From Aradus depressus (Eukaryota > Arthropoda > Insecta > Hemiptera > Aradidae): a stretch of DNA of 64,000 nucleotides. The number at the start of each line of letters is the position of its first letter. The first letter of the stretch is position 1. The position numbers were made by a program, and so were the translations under genes. The notes under the pieces are model-generated. The model saw only the letters and a list, made by a program, of their open reading frames with translations. It was not told where the DNA came from and made no database searches. Positions 51,065 to 61,466 of the stretch are shown piece by piece. The stretch lies in contig OY759223.1 of assembly GCA_963662175.1 (NCBI GenBank), positions 18,453,460 to 18,517,459 on the forward strand, read 5' to 3'.

Positions 51065-52110
51065 ATAAAATTTTAAGTATAAGAAAGTATTGTAATCTTG
51101 CGAAAATCCATGATCGAGTTTTTTGATTTGAATGCTTGAAGTTAGATTTAAAATGAAGATGTCATATGTTAACTTAGATCTGATTAGATTTTGGCCGAAA
51201 TCAGATGACATTTATGATCAGTTTACTTCGGGGTTCAAGTACATTTTACAGTACCTATACTGCTTATATTTATGGTTTATTCAAAAAACTCTTCAGATAA
51301 AAGTTGTAGAAAAAACTAAAAGGCACATTTTATTTCGGATACATTTTTTCGCAGGTCTCTCAGTTTACGAAATACAGTAAAATCCTTTTATAACGATTCC
51401 TGATATAACGATTTTCCGGATATAACGATGTAAACCCCGTAGGTATCTAGTTTGGTTTGCTATTTAAAAGTGAAGAAATAAATCCGGATATAACGATGTT
51501 AGTTATGTTGTTTTTTCATTCCGGGTTTAACGGTATAATATGTATGTGCATAAGCACATACTTGATGTACATACCACATAATTGGGTAAAACAGTATGAG
51601 TTTTGAACGGATGAAAAATACGAACATTATAGAAAAGGGTTTTAAACAAGGTTCTTGTTTACTCTTTCCGAGCGCAATGAGTCATTCCATTTCCAAACAT
51701 ACCATTTCCCCCTTGTCCAATTTTCTTCGAACTCCCTTCTTCCCTTCTAGTGCGTATATTCCTAGTTTCAGATTAGTCTTTCCTTTGCCTCCGTAGGGAT
51801 CGTGACTTCGGAACTTCATAATGTATGTAAATAAATTTTATGTAAATTTTAAAAAGTAAATAAAAATATGTAAACTTTCTCGTTATGATCATTGTAAAAC
51901 ACCTTTTTTTTCGCTAACAAGCCCATACATTTGTATGTAGGTTTAACAGTTTGGTTCCGGATATAACGATGTATTTTTCTTAGTCTCTTGAATATCGTTA
52001 TAACCGGATTTTACTGTGTATACCGAAAACCGTTCTATAATGTCGTTTTTAAACCAATTTTTTTTTAGATATTTATTTGATTTACGGTTAAACGGTTAGT
52101 CCCATCGAAA
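51065..52110 (-). repeat. R3 family copy split by a Tigger-like MITE
   Basis: TATAAGAAAGTATTGTAATC, GATTTTGGCCGAAATCAGATG, AACTCTTCAGATAAAAGTTGTAGAAAA and, beyond the MITE, CCGAAAACCGTTC and TTACGGTTAAACGGTTAGTCC are the minus-strand R3 blocks in order. Confidence 0.65.
51375..52016. mobile_element. Tigger-like MITE (642 bp)
   Basis: Inverted ends CAGTAAAATCCTTTTATAACG / CGTTATAACCGGATTTTACTG. Subterminal repeats GGATATAACGATG occur several times near both ends (51417, 51485, 51957). Left flank TA, right flank TG (mutated target). No coding frame matches a transposase. The layout (repeated subterminal motif, CAGT/ACTG tips) parallels the element at 49916. Confidence 0.82.
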
Positions 52111-52734
52111 AATTAGTTCATAGAAAAATATTTATTAGTAGTAGTGCTCCAAAGAACGTAGGTTAGTTCAAAGCATTGTTTTAATTGTAACTCCTGAGAT
52201 CTAATTTTAAATTATGTTATTATAATTGTTAGTTTTTCTCTTCTGCACAGACATTCAAAATTACCCTCAACACAAAAGCGTAACTGCTACACATTTCTAC
52301 TAAAACCACTCTGGATGTAAAAAAAAAAAGGGGGGGGGTTAAAAAGTAAATTCAGTTTTTTTAGCTAATTTCAAAAATTCATTTAACATATCAATTAATA
52401 CATTTTTTCTAGTCTGGCGGGGGTAAAATGTTTTTTTACATGTTTTCCAAGCATTTTTACATTTTTAAAATTTGAGATGTTTGATGGGGTACCTTCTTTT
52501 TGTGCCATGGGAGGTTGGACTATTAGGTTATCTGTCTCAATCTCTAGGCTCTTCAATTCAATTATAAAATAATTCAAGATACTTACTAAAAAACTTCTTA
52601 ATATCCATGCTAATTTTAATAATTTTATGCAAATATGGAAAACAGTCAATTTGATGATCCTATGGTAACTTGCAAGCAATGCATTTTTAATAAAAACTAT
52701 TTTTTTAGTTTATTTAATTTTTATATTTTTATTT
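52111..52734. other. Unassigned
   Basis: A-run and G-run at 52320-52340. A 94-codon open frame on the minus strand (52395-52679) matches nothing I recognise. Confidence 0.35.
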
Positions 52735-52790
52735 CTCTGGCCAGGGGGGGGTACGTGCCCCCCCCCTGGCTACGCCCATGCATCCACTCA
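52735..52790. repeat. G/C-rich element terminus
   Basis: CTGGCCAGGGGGGG..CCCCCCCCTGGCTACGCCC forms a short hairpin and shares GGCTACGCCC with 33575-33585. Possibly the end of a hAT-like element. Confidence 0.4.
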
Positions 52791-53137
52791 CTTTCTTCAC
52801 CACACTTGCCACACAATCCTCCCAGGAGATTGAAGAGGAGGTGGAACCGTGACTTACTATAATCCCAAATTGCAACCGCCCACTTGAAACAAAATCATTA
52901 TATCCCCATAATATTCATTGATAATAATCATAATATTCATTGTTTTTAAATTTCGCCCTGAGGAGCTACCGCTGGGTGGCCTTCCTCTCTCACTCCAATC
53001 AGGACATACTATCGATCAAGTCCTCTTGGTAGCTGGTTGTTGCGTAATGGCAACAGTTGCGACCAACATTATAAGACAAAAAAAAAAGTTTTTTTTTTTT
53101 AAATGGATAATAAATAAAATGTTATGTGACGGTAACA
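52791..53137. other. No recognisable gene
   Basis: No domain or repeat match. Short open frames only. Confidence 0.35.
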
Positions 53138-53265
53138 GGACTTCCTTATGCCAACCACTTTTTTACAGATCAAGGGATAGGAAGCCATTTTAAAATTCAT
53201 TACGCACTGGCATTACTGGGTCTAAAAAAGTCACTCTCAAAATCATAGTGTACAATGAAACAATG
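53138..53265 (+). repeat. MITE-D half, close to Mmp exon 3
   Basis: GGACTTCCTTATGCCAACCAC, TTACAGATCAAGGGATAGG, TAAAATTCATTACGCACTGGCATTA and CACTCTCAAAATCATAGTGTACA match the left half of MITE-D. It ends about 165 bp before the exon 3 acceptor. Confidence 0.65.
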
Positions 53266-53429
53266 AAAAGCGTTGATGCCACCGCATTATTTTCATTCAT
53301 ATCTGTACATCCTGCTATGAACATTTTATTTCAATCTGATTTTATTGTCAAAAAGTATGTGCAAACCTCTCTTTTATTTTTAAGGATAAATATAATGTTT
53401 ATTCATATTTTTTTTAAATATTGTTACAG

Positions 53430-53537
53430 GCGCATTGGATGAGGAGACGGTGAAAACGATGAGTTTACCTCGATGCGGAGTTAAAGACAAGGTTGGCTTC
53501 GCAACTGACGCACGAAGTAAAAGATTTGCACTGCAAG
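53430..53537 (+). CDS. Mmp1: Matrix metalloproteinase, exon 3 (cysteine switch and furin site)
   Basis: Acceptor AATATTGTTACAG ends at 53429; donor GTAAAT starts at 53538. The exon is 108 nt, phase 1 in and out. Residues 72-107: GALDEETVKTMSLPRCGVKD, then KVGFATDARSKRFALQ. LPRCGVKD is the cysteine switch, whose Cys (residue 87) binds the catalytic zinc in the zymogen. RSKR (100-103) is a furin-type cleavage site just before the catalytic domain start (FALQG). A furin site in the prodomain fits insect Mmp1 and means activation could occur in the secretory pathway. The next exon should continue from the split Gly with SRW-like text; none was found in the remaining 10.4 kb. Confidence 0.96.
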
Positions 53538-53559
53538 GTAAATACGGCATACATTAATA

Positions 53560-54110
53560 TTACGAATACGAAGTATAGGGGAAGTTATGTAATCGGCCAA
53601 AATTTCAGTGCAGTTTGATTCCAAAAATAGTGAAAAAAAAAAGGTTGTCTATGTGTGTGCCTGTGAACAATATGACTCCCGAGAAAATGAATGTATCGTC
53701 ACGAAATTTTATATGTGTATCCAGCAACCTTCAAGGATGACACCTATTTATTTTCAGCGAAATCGGGAAAGGGAAGAGGCAGATTAGGGGGGAGGTTTGA
53801 CAAAAAAACATTAATAACGGCTGCTGTATTGAATGTATTGACACTATATTTCATATGTATATTCAAAACCTTATAAAGATGACACCTATCAATTTTCAGC
53901 GCTCAGCCGAAGGAAAGGGGAGATCAGAGTGGGGCTTACCTCAAAAATCCCAGTGATTGCCGATGTAATGAATGTATCAAGATGACATTTTATATTTTAT
54001 TTTAATTCAAAACCTGATTAGAATGGCACCTAATAATTTTCTCTGAAATCGGTCGAAGGGAAGGTAGACCAGAGAAGTGGGTCGATTGACTGGAGGGAGA
54101 GCAAACACTT
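53560..54110 (+). repeat. R1 family, near-complete copy
   Basis: Left end GAAGTATAGGGGAAGTTATGTAATCGG, GTGTGTGCCTGTGAACAATATGACTCCCG, three modules (ATGAATGTATCGTCACG, AATGTATTGACACTATATTTC, ATGAATGTATCAAGATGAC) and the purine blocks GGAAGAGGCAGATTAGGGGGG. The right end is blurred near 54110. Confidence 0.75.
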
Positions 54111-54350
54111 AATTGGGGCAATGATAGTCATTGAAAATTTTTTCCCTTACGACGATTTGACTGAAATTCAATACATGTCGTCCTTAGTGGGTTTTTAGAT
54201 ACACATACAAAATTAAGTGTGAATTCATTAATTTTATCAGGACTTAACGTGTTTCCATACACACGCACACAGATATAGAGAATTTTTATTTTTTTTATTT
54301 TCTGATTACATAACTTCCCCTATACTTTGAATAACTGGGGAAATAAAATC
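54111..54350 (-). repeat. R1 family fragment, inverted to the previous copy
   Basis: GATTTGACTGAAATTCAATAC, TGTTTCCATACACACGCACACAG and TTACATAACTTCCCCTATACTTTG in minus orientation. It faces the copy at 53560-54110. Confidence 0.6.
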
Positions 54351-54745
54351 TACATTGATAAAAAAATAATTGTCAACAGCTGTTGTCTGAGTACATGTTC
54401 GTGAACCTTATCATGTACGTATTATACAGATAAATGATAACACTTGTTTGTTGTCATGACACATGATTGAATAAAAAAAAATTGTCAGCTACACAAAAAT
54501 ACCACTGGAGTGTGACAAATTTATAATAAATGATTCCGGAGGTCATTTGCTACAAAAACAACTTCCTGTGAATCATTAGATATATTGGCAGCGCTGCTGT
54601 GTACACCTAGAGCATAAGTATCTAGTGTTCTTATCCAGAGGGCCCTGTATCAAAATTTCTTGGAAACCCCTTTTTGGAAAATAAACAAAAACACTCGCAT
54701 AAACAAAATATATATTAAAATAACAAAAACAACCAATACACATTG
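54351..54745. other. No recognisable gene
   Basis: Nothing identified. Confidence 0.4.
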
Positions 54746-55075
54746 GGGGCGTCGGTAGCTCAGTGGTATGCGTGCTTACCTTCTGAGCTCAAGAACGTGG
54801 GTTCGAAACCCGACCGAGGCCCTTAGTTTATTTTATCTGGGAGGTAAAATAAACTTAAGCACGCCGTCCTTCGGATGGGAAGTTAAGCGATGGTCCCGAG
54901 CCTGTACGATGTCAGGTACTCGTTAAAGACCCTTGCCCTAGGTGAATAAAAATTTAGGGTAAGTAAAATTTAGGACTCCCATTGTAGAGTCGGGCTCAAG
55001 TCCACCAGAGTGACGAAAGAGCGCTCTGGTAGAAGGCGATACGACCTTGTAGTTAAAGCCCGGACATGAGACACT
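54746..55075 (+). mobile_element. SINE-1, full body, tail lost
   Basis: GGGGCGTCGGTAGCTCAGTGG (A box), GGGTTCGAAACCCGACC (B box), complete body to GTTAAAGCCCGGACATGAG. The CCTAA tail is absent (ACACTATAACTATAAAT follows). Confidence 0.92.
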
Positions 55076-55365
55076 ATAACTATAAATATACAACTGTGAT
55101 TGTAGTGTCTTAAAAACTGCAAGAATACTGCGTCCATGGTAGTTTTCGAATTTGTTGTTGAAATGCTTCGATTCGTATTCATTTGTAGATTAAATTTGTC
55201 ATTTAAAAATGAAATAAGCTGTTCGGTATCTCATGAAATGGGAAAAAATATCATATTATTTATTGTGACAATATGATAACAACAGTATCGATATTTTACT
55301 TGTATTTACTTGTATTGATAGATCCCTAGCTACGCCCCTGTTCTTATCCCTTATCTGTTAGCTCA
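55076..55365. other. No recognisable gene
   Basis: Nothing identified; CCCTAGCTACGCCCCTG at 55325 echoes the G/C-rich terminus at 33580. Confidence 0.35.
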
Positions 55366-55428
55366 TCTGTGGGTCTTTAACGAGTACCTAACACGGAACA
55401 TCACTTACAGTCCCTTCCGAAGGATACA
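55366..55428 (-). mobile_element. SINE-1 short relic
   Basis: GGGTCTTTAACGAGTACCTAACAC, then CATCACTTACAGTCCCTTCCGAAGGA. Confidence 0.6.
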
Positions 55429-55916
55429 AAATTTAATATTTAAAGATGTGTCGATGTAAGTCAACTACATATTTATAATTAGCCCATACGATCGTTTTTT
55501 TTTTTGAGGGAGAGTGAACACTTATTTGATTAAATCATGTTGGGGAAGTACATTCCCAATGATGTGCTAAATTTTCAGTAACTAGTGTAATGTGAAATGT
55601 AAATTTTTTCATATGTCATTAAAGTCGACTGTCCATCCATTGTAGAAGGCCATACAAACTCAATGAACCGTAGTTCCAGGTTGACTGTCCCACGGTTCTG
55701 CACGGCTCGAACACTGTTCCCTGCCTTAGCTAGTTCTGTCAAGGAGAAACATCCAGTTGCCCCCAACATAACAAGAAGAACAAATAGACAGACACAGTAC
55801 TCAAAACATGAGGCCTATGTCATTTAGGTTACTTTATAGGTGTATTCGCAAAAGTATAAAAAATGTCAATTTTGGTGAACGCTTTTTCAGTCACTTCTAA
55901 TAGAGATAACATATAT
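55429..55916. other. R1 3' fragment, rest unassigned
   Basis: 55430-55560 has R1 right-end text (AAATTTAATATTTAAAGATG, AAATCATGTTGGGGAAGTACATT). No gene in 55561-55916. Confidence 0.4.
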
Positions 55917-56183
55917 CGGGTTCGTTGCCTGGCCGAGGCCCTTAGTTTATTTTATCTGGGAAGTCAAATGAACTTAAGCACGCCGTCCTTCGGATGGTCT
56001 CGATCCTGTACGATGTCAGGTACTCCTTAAATACCCCTGCCCTAGGTGAATAAAAATTTAGGGTAGGCAAAATTTAGGGCTCCCCCAGTAGAGTCGGGCT
56101 CATGTCCACCAGAGTGACGAAAGAGCGCTCTGGTAGTAGGTGATATGACCTCGTGGTTAAAGCCCGAGCATGAGTATTAAAAC
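55917..56183 (+). mobile_element. SINE-1 lacking the A box
   Basis: Begins inside the B box (CGGGTTCGTTGCCTGGCC) and continues to AAAGCCCGAGCATGAG. Good body identity with a deletion of GACGTTAAGCGAT. Confidence 0.9.
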
Positions 56184-57140
56184 CAAGGCCGCGGTCGGCC
56201 CGACTCCCACCGTACGATGCTTGTCATTACTTGTATTATATGTACCTATCTATAATATTTTACTCAGGACGTAAAATTCGTTACCAATTTATTTTAACTT
56301 TCATAATAATGAAAATGGCTCACAATTTATTTTATTTTATATTAAACATTCCGTGAAGCCCCGACGTTGTTCACGCAAATTAATTTTCGTTTGTCACAGA
56401 CCCCCTCAGTGGTCACAAGAACCCCCAGGGGTCTATCTATCAGATGCTACTTCACCTGCGAAAAGAATTCGCGGGAATTCTTATGTTTGTGTAATCCGTT
56501 TCTGCTAGTCTTTTCGCAGTAGGGATTGCATTACGAATACTGGAATCTGTGCGATTCTCGCGATGTCTCTGCCATTCTAAACACTTGAGTATTGGTCAGT
56601 CAACCAGAGAAAGTCACTAACCCCACCCGTTTGGATCCTTGCCATCTTATATGGACATTGAAAGTGACATCTCGTCCCAACAAGACACTCAAAAGAATAC
56701 AATCAATTCCTTGGTATTTGTTTTCTGTTTACTGGAATCTGATCATCAATTTTTAATATAATATATTTCGAATGAACTGTAAATACAGGTCATATAAAGG
56801 GTATAAGACAACGGTTTTTTTCCGGGGAAAAACATCGAATTTCTGACCTATTTCATAACTTCCTTTTTACACTTTATTACTTCGTTTATCTAGAAAAGTA
56901 AAAGAAGAGTATAGATTTGAGTTCAATGACTGTCGTAGGAACGCAAAGACGTTTTCAAGGATGCGACCAGTGGATGTGGGCGAGCCCTGCTGCTAATGCC
57001 CCGTTAAGTTGCTAACTTTGGTCAATGGCATCTTGTCTTGTGGGCGAGTACCGATCATTACAGCAAAAATGAATGTTGGGAGTAAATCTGATTACAATGT
57101 ACGGTCAATAATAGTTATTCAAATGTCTGAGTTACCTATC
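56184..57140. other. No recognisable gene
   Basis: About 950 bp with no supported coding frame. 56810-56870 shows a short R1/R3 edge (AAACATCGAATTTCTGACC, ATAACTTCC). Confidence 0.35.
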
Positions 57141-57300
57141 GGGTCCATGGTGGCCGTGCGTGCTAGAGCGGAGGGCTTTGGTCGCTTGTTCTTACCACGA
57201 TTACTGGTTCGAATCCCGTCAGGGAAAGAGTTTTATTTCATAGATAGAACTCTCTTCGAGGCCATGGATGTTTTATAAATAATCAATAACATCATTATAA
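57141..57300 (+). mobile_element. SINE-2, second copy
   Basis: CCATGGTGGCCGTGCGTGCTAGAGCGGAGGGCTTTGGTCGC, B box GGTTCGAATCCCGTCAGGG, body GAGTTTTATTTCATAGATAGAACTCTC, GAGGCCATGGATGTTTTATAAATAAT. Same order as 35510-35731, opposite strand. The poly-A-type tail is replaced by AT-rich sequence. Confidence 0.85.
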
Positions 57301-57379
57301 AAACATAATACATTTTACTTACTTTTCAATCTATAAAAAAAAATCAAAGGATTAATACCAGATAGAAATAAGGGTTAAC

Positions 57380-57955
57380 TATAATCCTCTCTAATACATG
57401 CCCTATATTCTGCCGCACTTCTCCGGAGACGATCGGTAAGTCACTTCGATTGGACTAACCGTTTTCGGGTAAATCAAGGAAACGTCTAAAAATATGTGTT
57501 TCAAAACTACTTTTCAAGATGGTTTTCGGCAAAAATCTCGAAAACTGGACGACCTGTAAAAAATCATATTTCATATAAATTATGTATTTCAATATTCTCT
57601 ACAACTATTACTCGAAAAGATTTTTGATTAGGTCATAAACATAAACTGTAACTCGTAAAATGTACTTAGGTCCCGGGTAAAAGTGGTATGAATTTTCGTT
57701 CGATTTCGTCCAAAATCTAATCAGATCTATATTAGAACATGTGACCCCTTCATTCCAAATTTCAAGTTCGTAGCTACAATTTCCGCGGTTGAGAGCTCAC
57801 AACATTTCAATCACGGACATCATCGCGAAAATGGTCAAAACGTATTCAGGGAACCTTAAAACGTGAAAATCAGTTGAAACATCTATCTCGGATTTTCGCA
57901 CGATTCCTTATATAAAGGTATAAGAAAGTAAAAAAAATTAAAATTAAAAAAATCA
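57380..57955 (+). repeat. R3 family, longest copy
   Basis: CTAACCGTTTTCGGGTAAATC, CAAGATGGTTTTCGGC, TTCTCTACAACTATTACTCG, TTTTTGATTAGGTCATAAAC, GACCCCTTCATTCCAAATTTC, AGTTCGTAGCTACAAT, TCAAAACGTATTCAGGGAACC, TCGCACGATTCCTTATA and AAGGTATAAGAAAGTA, collinear with 34740-35288. Confidence 0.75.
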
Positions 57956-58014
57956 TAGTCAGAAAACATGAAATTCCGTTGAAAGTTCAACTTCGAATGT
58001 CTGACTGATTACTT
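57956..58014 (-). repeat. R1 end fragment
   Basis: GAAAACATGAAATTCCGTTGAAAG, TTACTTAACT. Confidence 0.5.
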
Positions 58015-58650
58015 AACTACAAATAGCTATTTATAACTGTATACAAATAAATACAACAAGCAAATGTGCTAATAAAGAGATAATGGCAATATCAAAATGT
58101 CATGAGGGGAGAAATCACCCAGTGGTGACACTTCCTAGTCCCTGTTTTTCTCTCATTTGTAGCTAATCACTGTCACTGCTTCTGCTCAGGAGGTCTCTAG
58201 GCCATTGACGCTTAAGCCGTCGTAAGTATGGCAGAATGGAGGGCATGGACTAGAGGATTATTGTGGGAACTAAGAAGGTAAAATAATTTTTTATATTTGG
58301 GTTTAGCGAATTCAGTGATGAAACGTACAGTAAGGTCAGTGTGAAGGGTTTTGTTGGAGACGTAGTAAGGAGCATTGGCTATTGTACGAAGGATTTTGGA
58401 TTGAAAGGATTGGATGCGCTGGGAAGCCTTGGCAGAACCCCAAAGTTCAAGTCCGTAAGTCCACATAGGTTTGAGTATTGCGTTGTATATAAGTCGTTTT
58501 GTTGTCAAAGTTAGTTTGGATCTTTTGTCTAGTAGTCTTAGTAGAAGTTTATAACGTCTGTTCATTTCTTGTCTTTTCGGTCTCATGTGAGGATTCCATG
58601 TTAGTCGTTTGTCGAGAGGCCTAGATAGCGGACTTCACAAAAAAATTAAA
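58015..58650 (-). pseudogene. Jockey-like LINE ORF2 C-terminus and 3' UTR, copy 3
   Basis: From 58586 leftward: MRPKRQEMNRRYKLLLRLLDKRSKLTLTTKRLIYNA, ILKPMWTYGLELWGSAKASQ, RIQSFQSKILRTIANAPYYVSNKTLH, TDLTVRFITEFAKPKYKKLFYLLSSHNNPLVHALHSAIL. This is the thumb/C-terminal region of Jockey-clade RTs and is the best preserved of the three copies. Upstream (to about 58650) DKRLTWNPH and the start of VRYLGL can be read with breaks. The end of the ORF is frame-shifted (TTA stop after HSAIL), and the 3' UTR follows to 58020. Confidence 0.9.
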
Positions 58651-59186
58651 TAAATCATAGTCTCAGAAAACATGAAATTCCATTGAAAGCTCAACATCGA
58701 ATTTCGGACTTATTACTTAACTTTTCCTATACATCATATTGTTGGATTGGACAGCTAAGCTATAACCCGCCCATTTCTGCGGAAGCTCTCTGTTTTCCTG
58801 CCCCGTGGCCGACCTAGACCAGTGTTACGTAACCATTATATCACTCCTCCCGTATATATGTCACTAGTACTATCAACACTATAACAAAGTGTACTGGACA
58901 GTGCTCAGAGCAACTCAGGGCCAATGGCAAGGTTATATTACTGTAAGTTTTGTCCTTGAGTTCCGTGATGGGATCGATCTTTTCTCTCTACTATTACTCC
59001 ATGCTCTGATTTCACTGCCGGATTTCCATTTTACTCAAAACAAAATAGTGTACTATTTAAGCCTTTACACCATAACAATCTTCTAATTAAAACAAAAAAA
59101 AAAAAAGTTTACGAAATATAGTAAGTTACGTAATCGGTGAAAAATTCGATGCTGAGTTTTCACCGGAATTTGAAGTTTTCCAACAC
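58651..59186. other. R1 edges, rest unassigned
   Basis: 58660-58735 (GAAACATGAAATTCCATTG, TTTTCCTATAC) and 59105-59185 (ATATAGTAAGTTACGTAATCGG) are R1 edge blocks. Between them no gene is seen. Confidence 0.4.
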
Positions 59187-59246
59187 CTCCCGATCTTGAG
59201 CTCAGTAAGCAAGCATGCATACCACTGAGCTACACCGCGCCCTCGC
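59187..59246 (-). mobile_element. SINE-1 head piece inside R1
   Basis: Minus strand: AGGGCGCGGTGTAGCTCAGTGG..GCTTGCTTACTGAGCTCAAGATCGGG. Only 60 bp, sitting between R1 left-end text on both sides (TTTTCCAACACC | GTAGGTATGTGTGTTTGTGAAC). Confidence 0.8.
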
Positions 59247-59455
59247 CTATGTAGGTATGTGTGTTTGTGAACATAACTCCCCAAAGAATGAAAGTATCCT
59301 CACCAAATTTTACATTTGTGACCACAACAACACAAAGTGAAATGGGGGATTAGGGTGAAGGCTTAACACAAAAACTCTAATTTCTGTCTTTATAATAAAT
59401 GTATAGAAACAAAACTTCACATGTTAAACCCCACTAAACATGTCATATATAGATT
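59247..59455 (+). repeat. R1 family fragment
   Basis: GTGTGTTTGTGAACATAACTCCCC, AATGAAAGTATCCTCACCAAAT, AATGGGGGATTAGGG, GGCTTAACACAAAAACTC. Confidence 0.65.
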
Positions 59456-59769
59456 TGGTTTTATGACTCATGCCCGGGCTTTAGCAACGAGGTCATATCG
59501 CCTACTACCAGAGCGCTCTTTCGTCACTCTGGTGGACATGAGCCCAACTCTACTCTGGGAGTCCTAAATTTTGCCTACCCTAAATTTTTATTCACCTAGG
59601 GCAGGGGTCTTTAACAAGTACCTGACATCGTACAGGCTCGGGACCATCGCTTAACGTCCCATCCGAAGGACGGCGTGCTTAAGTTTATTTTACCTCCCGA
59701 TAGAAAAAAATAAACTAAGGGCCTCAGTCGGGTTACGAACCCACGTTCTTGAGCTCAGAAGACAAGCAT
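59456..59769 (-). mobile_element. SINE-1, head truncated
   Basis: GGTTTTATGACTCATGCCC, full body, B box altered to GGGTTACGAACCC on the plus strand, ending at AGCTCAGAAGACAAGCAT. The A box is missing, and the tail is reduced to a single GGTTT. Confidence 0.9.
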
Positions 59770-59950
59770 ATTAATTTTGCGCGGAATGCGGCGAACAGAA
59801 GGGGCGAATCAGAGGTCTTGACTTAAAACCTGTAATAACTGCATGTAATGAATATATCGACACAAAATTTAATACATTTCAGAACTTCCTATACAAGTCA
59901 ACTAATTTTAGCCCAATCGATTTATTTTGAAGGGAGAGCGAAAACAACAA
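59770..59950 (+). repeat. R1 family fragment
   Basis: AATTTTGCGCGGAATGCGGCG, TAATAACTGCATGTAATGAATATATCGACACAAAA and TTTGAAGGGAGAGCG. Confidence 0.6.
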
Positions 59951-60400
59951 AAAATTAATATACTAGTTATAAGTGAATATTTTATTATAGAATTGACCTT
60001 GACCGGACCTTAACCTTTGACTTATCCTTGACTTGGTTCTTGTTGCTTCATGGGCATCCTATGTTCTCCATCTAGGGCATGAAGGATGGACGTATAAGGT
60101 CACATGTATATATTTTTGGGGAGGCTCTTTCAAATTGAATAGTCATGGGTTTAAAGGTAGATCTATTTAGATCTAAAGTAATGGGTTTAAGAAGTAGAAT
60201 TGTAATTAAGAATAGGTAATTAAAGTCATATTTCAAAACAATATAACAAAGTTTATATTTAAATATAATAAAATGTAACAAAATACTAATAAATAGAAAA
60301 ATAAAAAAAATAAAATGAAAAAGGGGTTCAAAAATATACATTATATTTAATTCTATAAAAATAGTTTGAAAGACTTTTCATGGGGCTTGGCCTTATAAAC
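59951..60400. other. No recognisable gene
   Basis: AT-rich; nothing identified. Confidence 0.4.
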
Positions 60401-60539
60401 ATTTGAGCTCAAACTCCAAGTCTGTAGCTGTAATAGAAGTGGAGATCCATACACAGACTATGATGAAACCTGAAGATCTTGGAAACGGCATACCCGATTT
60501 CCACCAAACATGGCTAAGAACCATCTCGCAAATATCAGC

Positions 60540-60870
60540 TTTTGAAACGAAATTGCTTTTTTGTAAATTTTTGGCCAAAAGCAACACTGCAATGATGCCC
60601 CAGCCTCCAAATTTTCCAGACATGGCTCCATGTGACTTTTTTCTGTTCCCAACAATAAAGAGAACCTTAAAGGGCCGTTGTTTCACAAGCATCGCTGAGA
60701 GAGCTAAATGCTATCCCAGAGATCAGAGTTTCAGAAGTATTTCGGAGATTGGAACAAGCGCTGTGTATAATATCTAATGGGGACTATTTTGAAGGGGATA
60801 ACATTGATGTAGACGATTCTTTTCAAAAACCGAAAATTCCCGTTATTTTTTGGACTCACCTTATATTGGA
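60540..60870 (+). pseudogene. mariner-like transposase C-terminal fragment
   Basis: Plus frame: FLAKSNTAMMPQPPNFPDMAP, CDFFLFPTIKRTLKGRCFTSIAERA, then after a frameshift ISNGDYFEGDNIDVDD. MPQPPxxPDxAPCDFFLFPxxKRxLKGxxF is the third-Asp region of DD34D mariner transposases, with the Asp in PCDFF retained. The first two Asp residues are missing; the upstream part (60403-60530) does not align with the family and may be foreign sequence. Confidence 0.8.
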
Positions 60871-61104
60871 AGGGACTAGAATTTGACTTCACCAAACCGA
60901 AATAATATATGGTATATAACAATGAATATGTATCTCTGCATTGTAAGTGTTATGAATTTCCCATGACGTAGTTAATTAAAGACGAATCTTTGGGAAACCC
61001 ATAACAATAATTATAAATGTCCTTAGCAGTGATCGAAACCAGTCCAACAAATAGTGAGTAACAAGACATCTTTTGTAGTAACACATTTTCAAAATATGTA
61101 ATAA
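60871..61104. other. No recognisable gene
   Basis: Nothing identified. Confidence 0.4.
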
Positions 61105-61385
61105 GGCCAACACAGGACTTTATACCAACCACTTTAGTACAGATCAGTCTCCATTCTCACTAATTCATTTCATACTGCCACTATTGGGTATATATGTATA
61201 AGTTACGTGCTGGCATCAGCGGTATTTTTTGATTAATTGAACAGAATAATTCTGAGGATTTTCATATACACAGTAATGCTAGTATGAAATTTGAGGTGAG
61301 GGCGGTGGGGGGGGGGGGGGGGGGGGGAGGAGGTGTAATTTGTAAAAAAGCGGTTGGTATAAGAAAGTTGTGCTATGGCCGCACC
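61105..61385. mobile_element. MITE-D, complete copy with poly-G run
   Basis: GGCCAACACAGGACTTTATACC, AACCACTTTAGTACAGATCAG, ATTCATTTCATACTGCCACTA pair with AATGCTAGTATGAAATTTGAG, GGTTGGTATAAGAAAG and TATGGCCGCACC. A run of about 20 G at 61308-61327 lies in the right arm. Confidence 0.75.
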
Positions 61386-61466
61386 ATTTTTTATTTGTTA
61401 TTCTTTAAGAAAAATAAACTACTGATAATAAAATCTTACATCCTTTAATAAACAGGATCCTTAGGA

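Larger units (their letters stand above)
31262..53429 (+). other. Mmp1: Mmp intron 2 (about 22.2 kb)
   Basis: GTAAGA donor to ATTGTTACAG acceptor. It holds the Helentron/satellite region and most Tigger, PIF and SINE copies listed separately. Protein continuity between exons 2 and 3 (GLNVTG|ALDEETVK) matches the MMP family without a gap. Confidence 0.85.

Noticed and set aside
60403..60530. N-terminal part of the mariner transposase
   Set aside because: The frame is open but the residues do not resemble the region before the mariner third-Asp block; only 60540 onward is supported.
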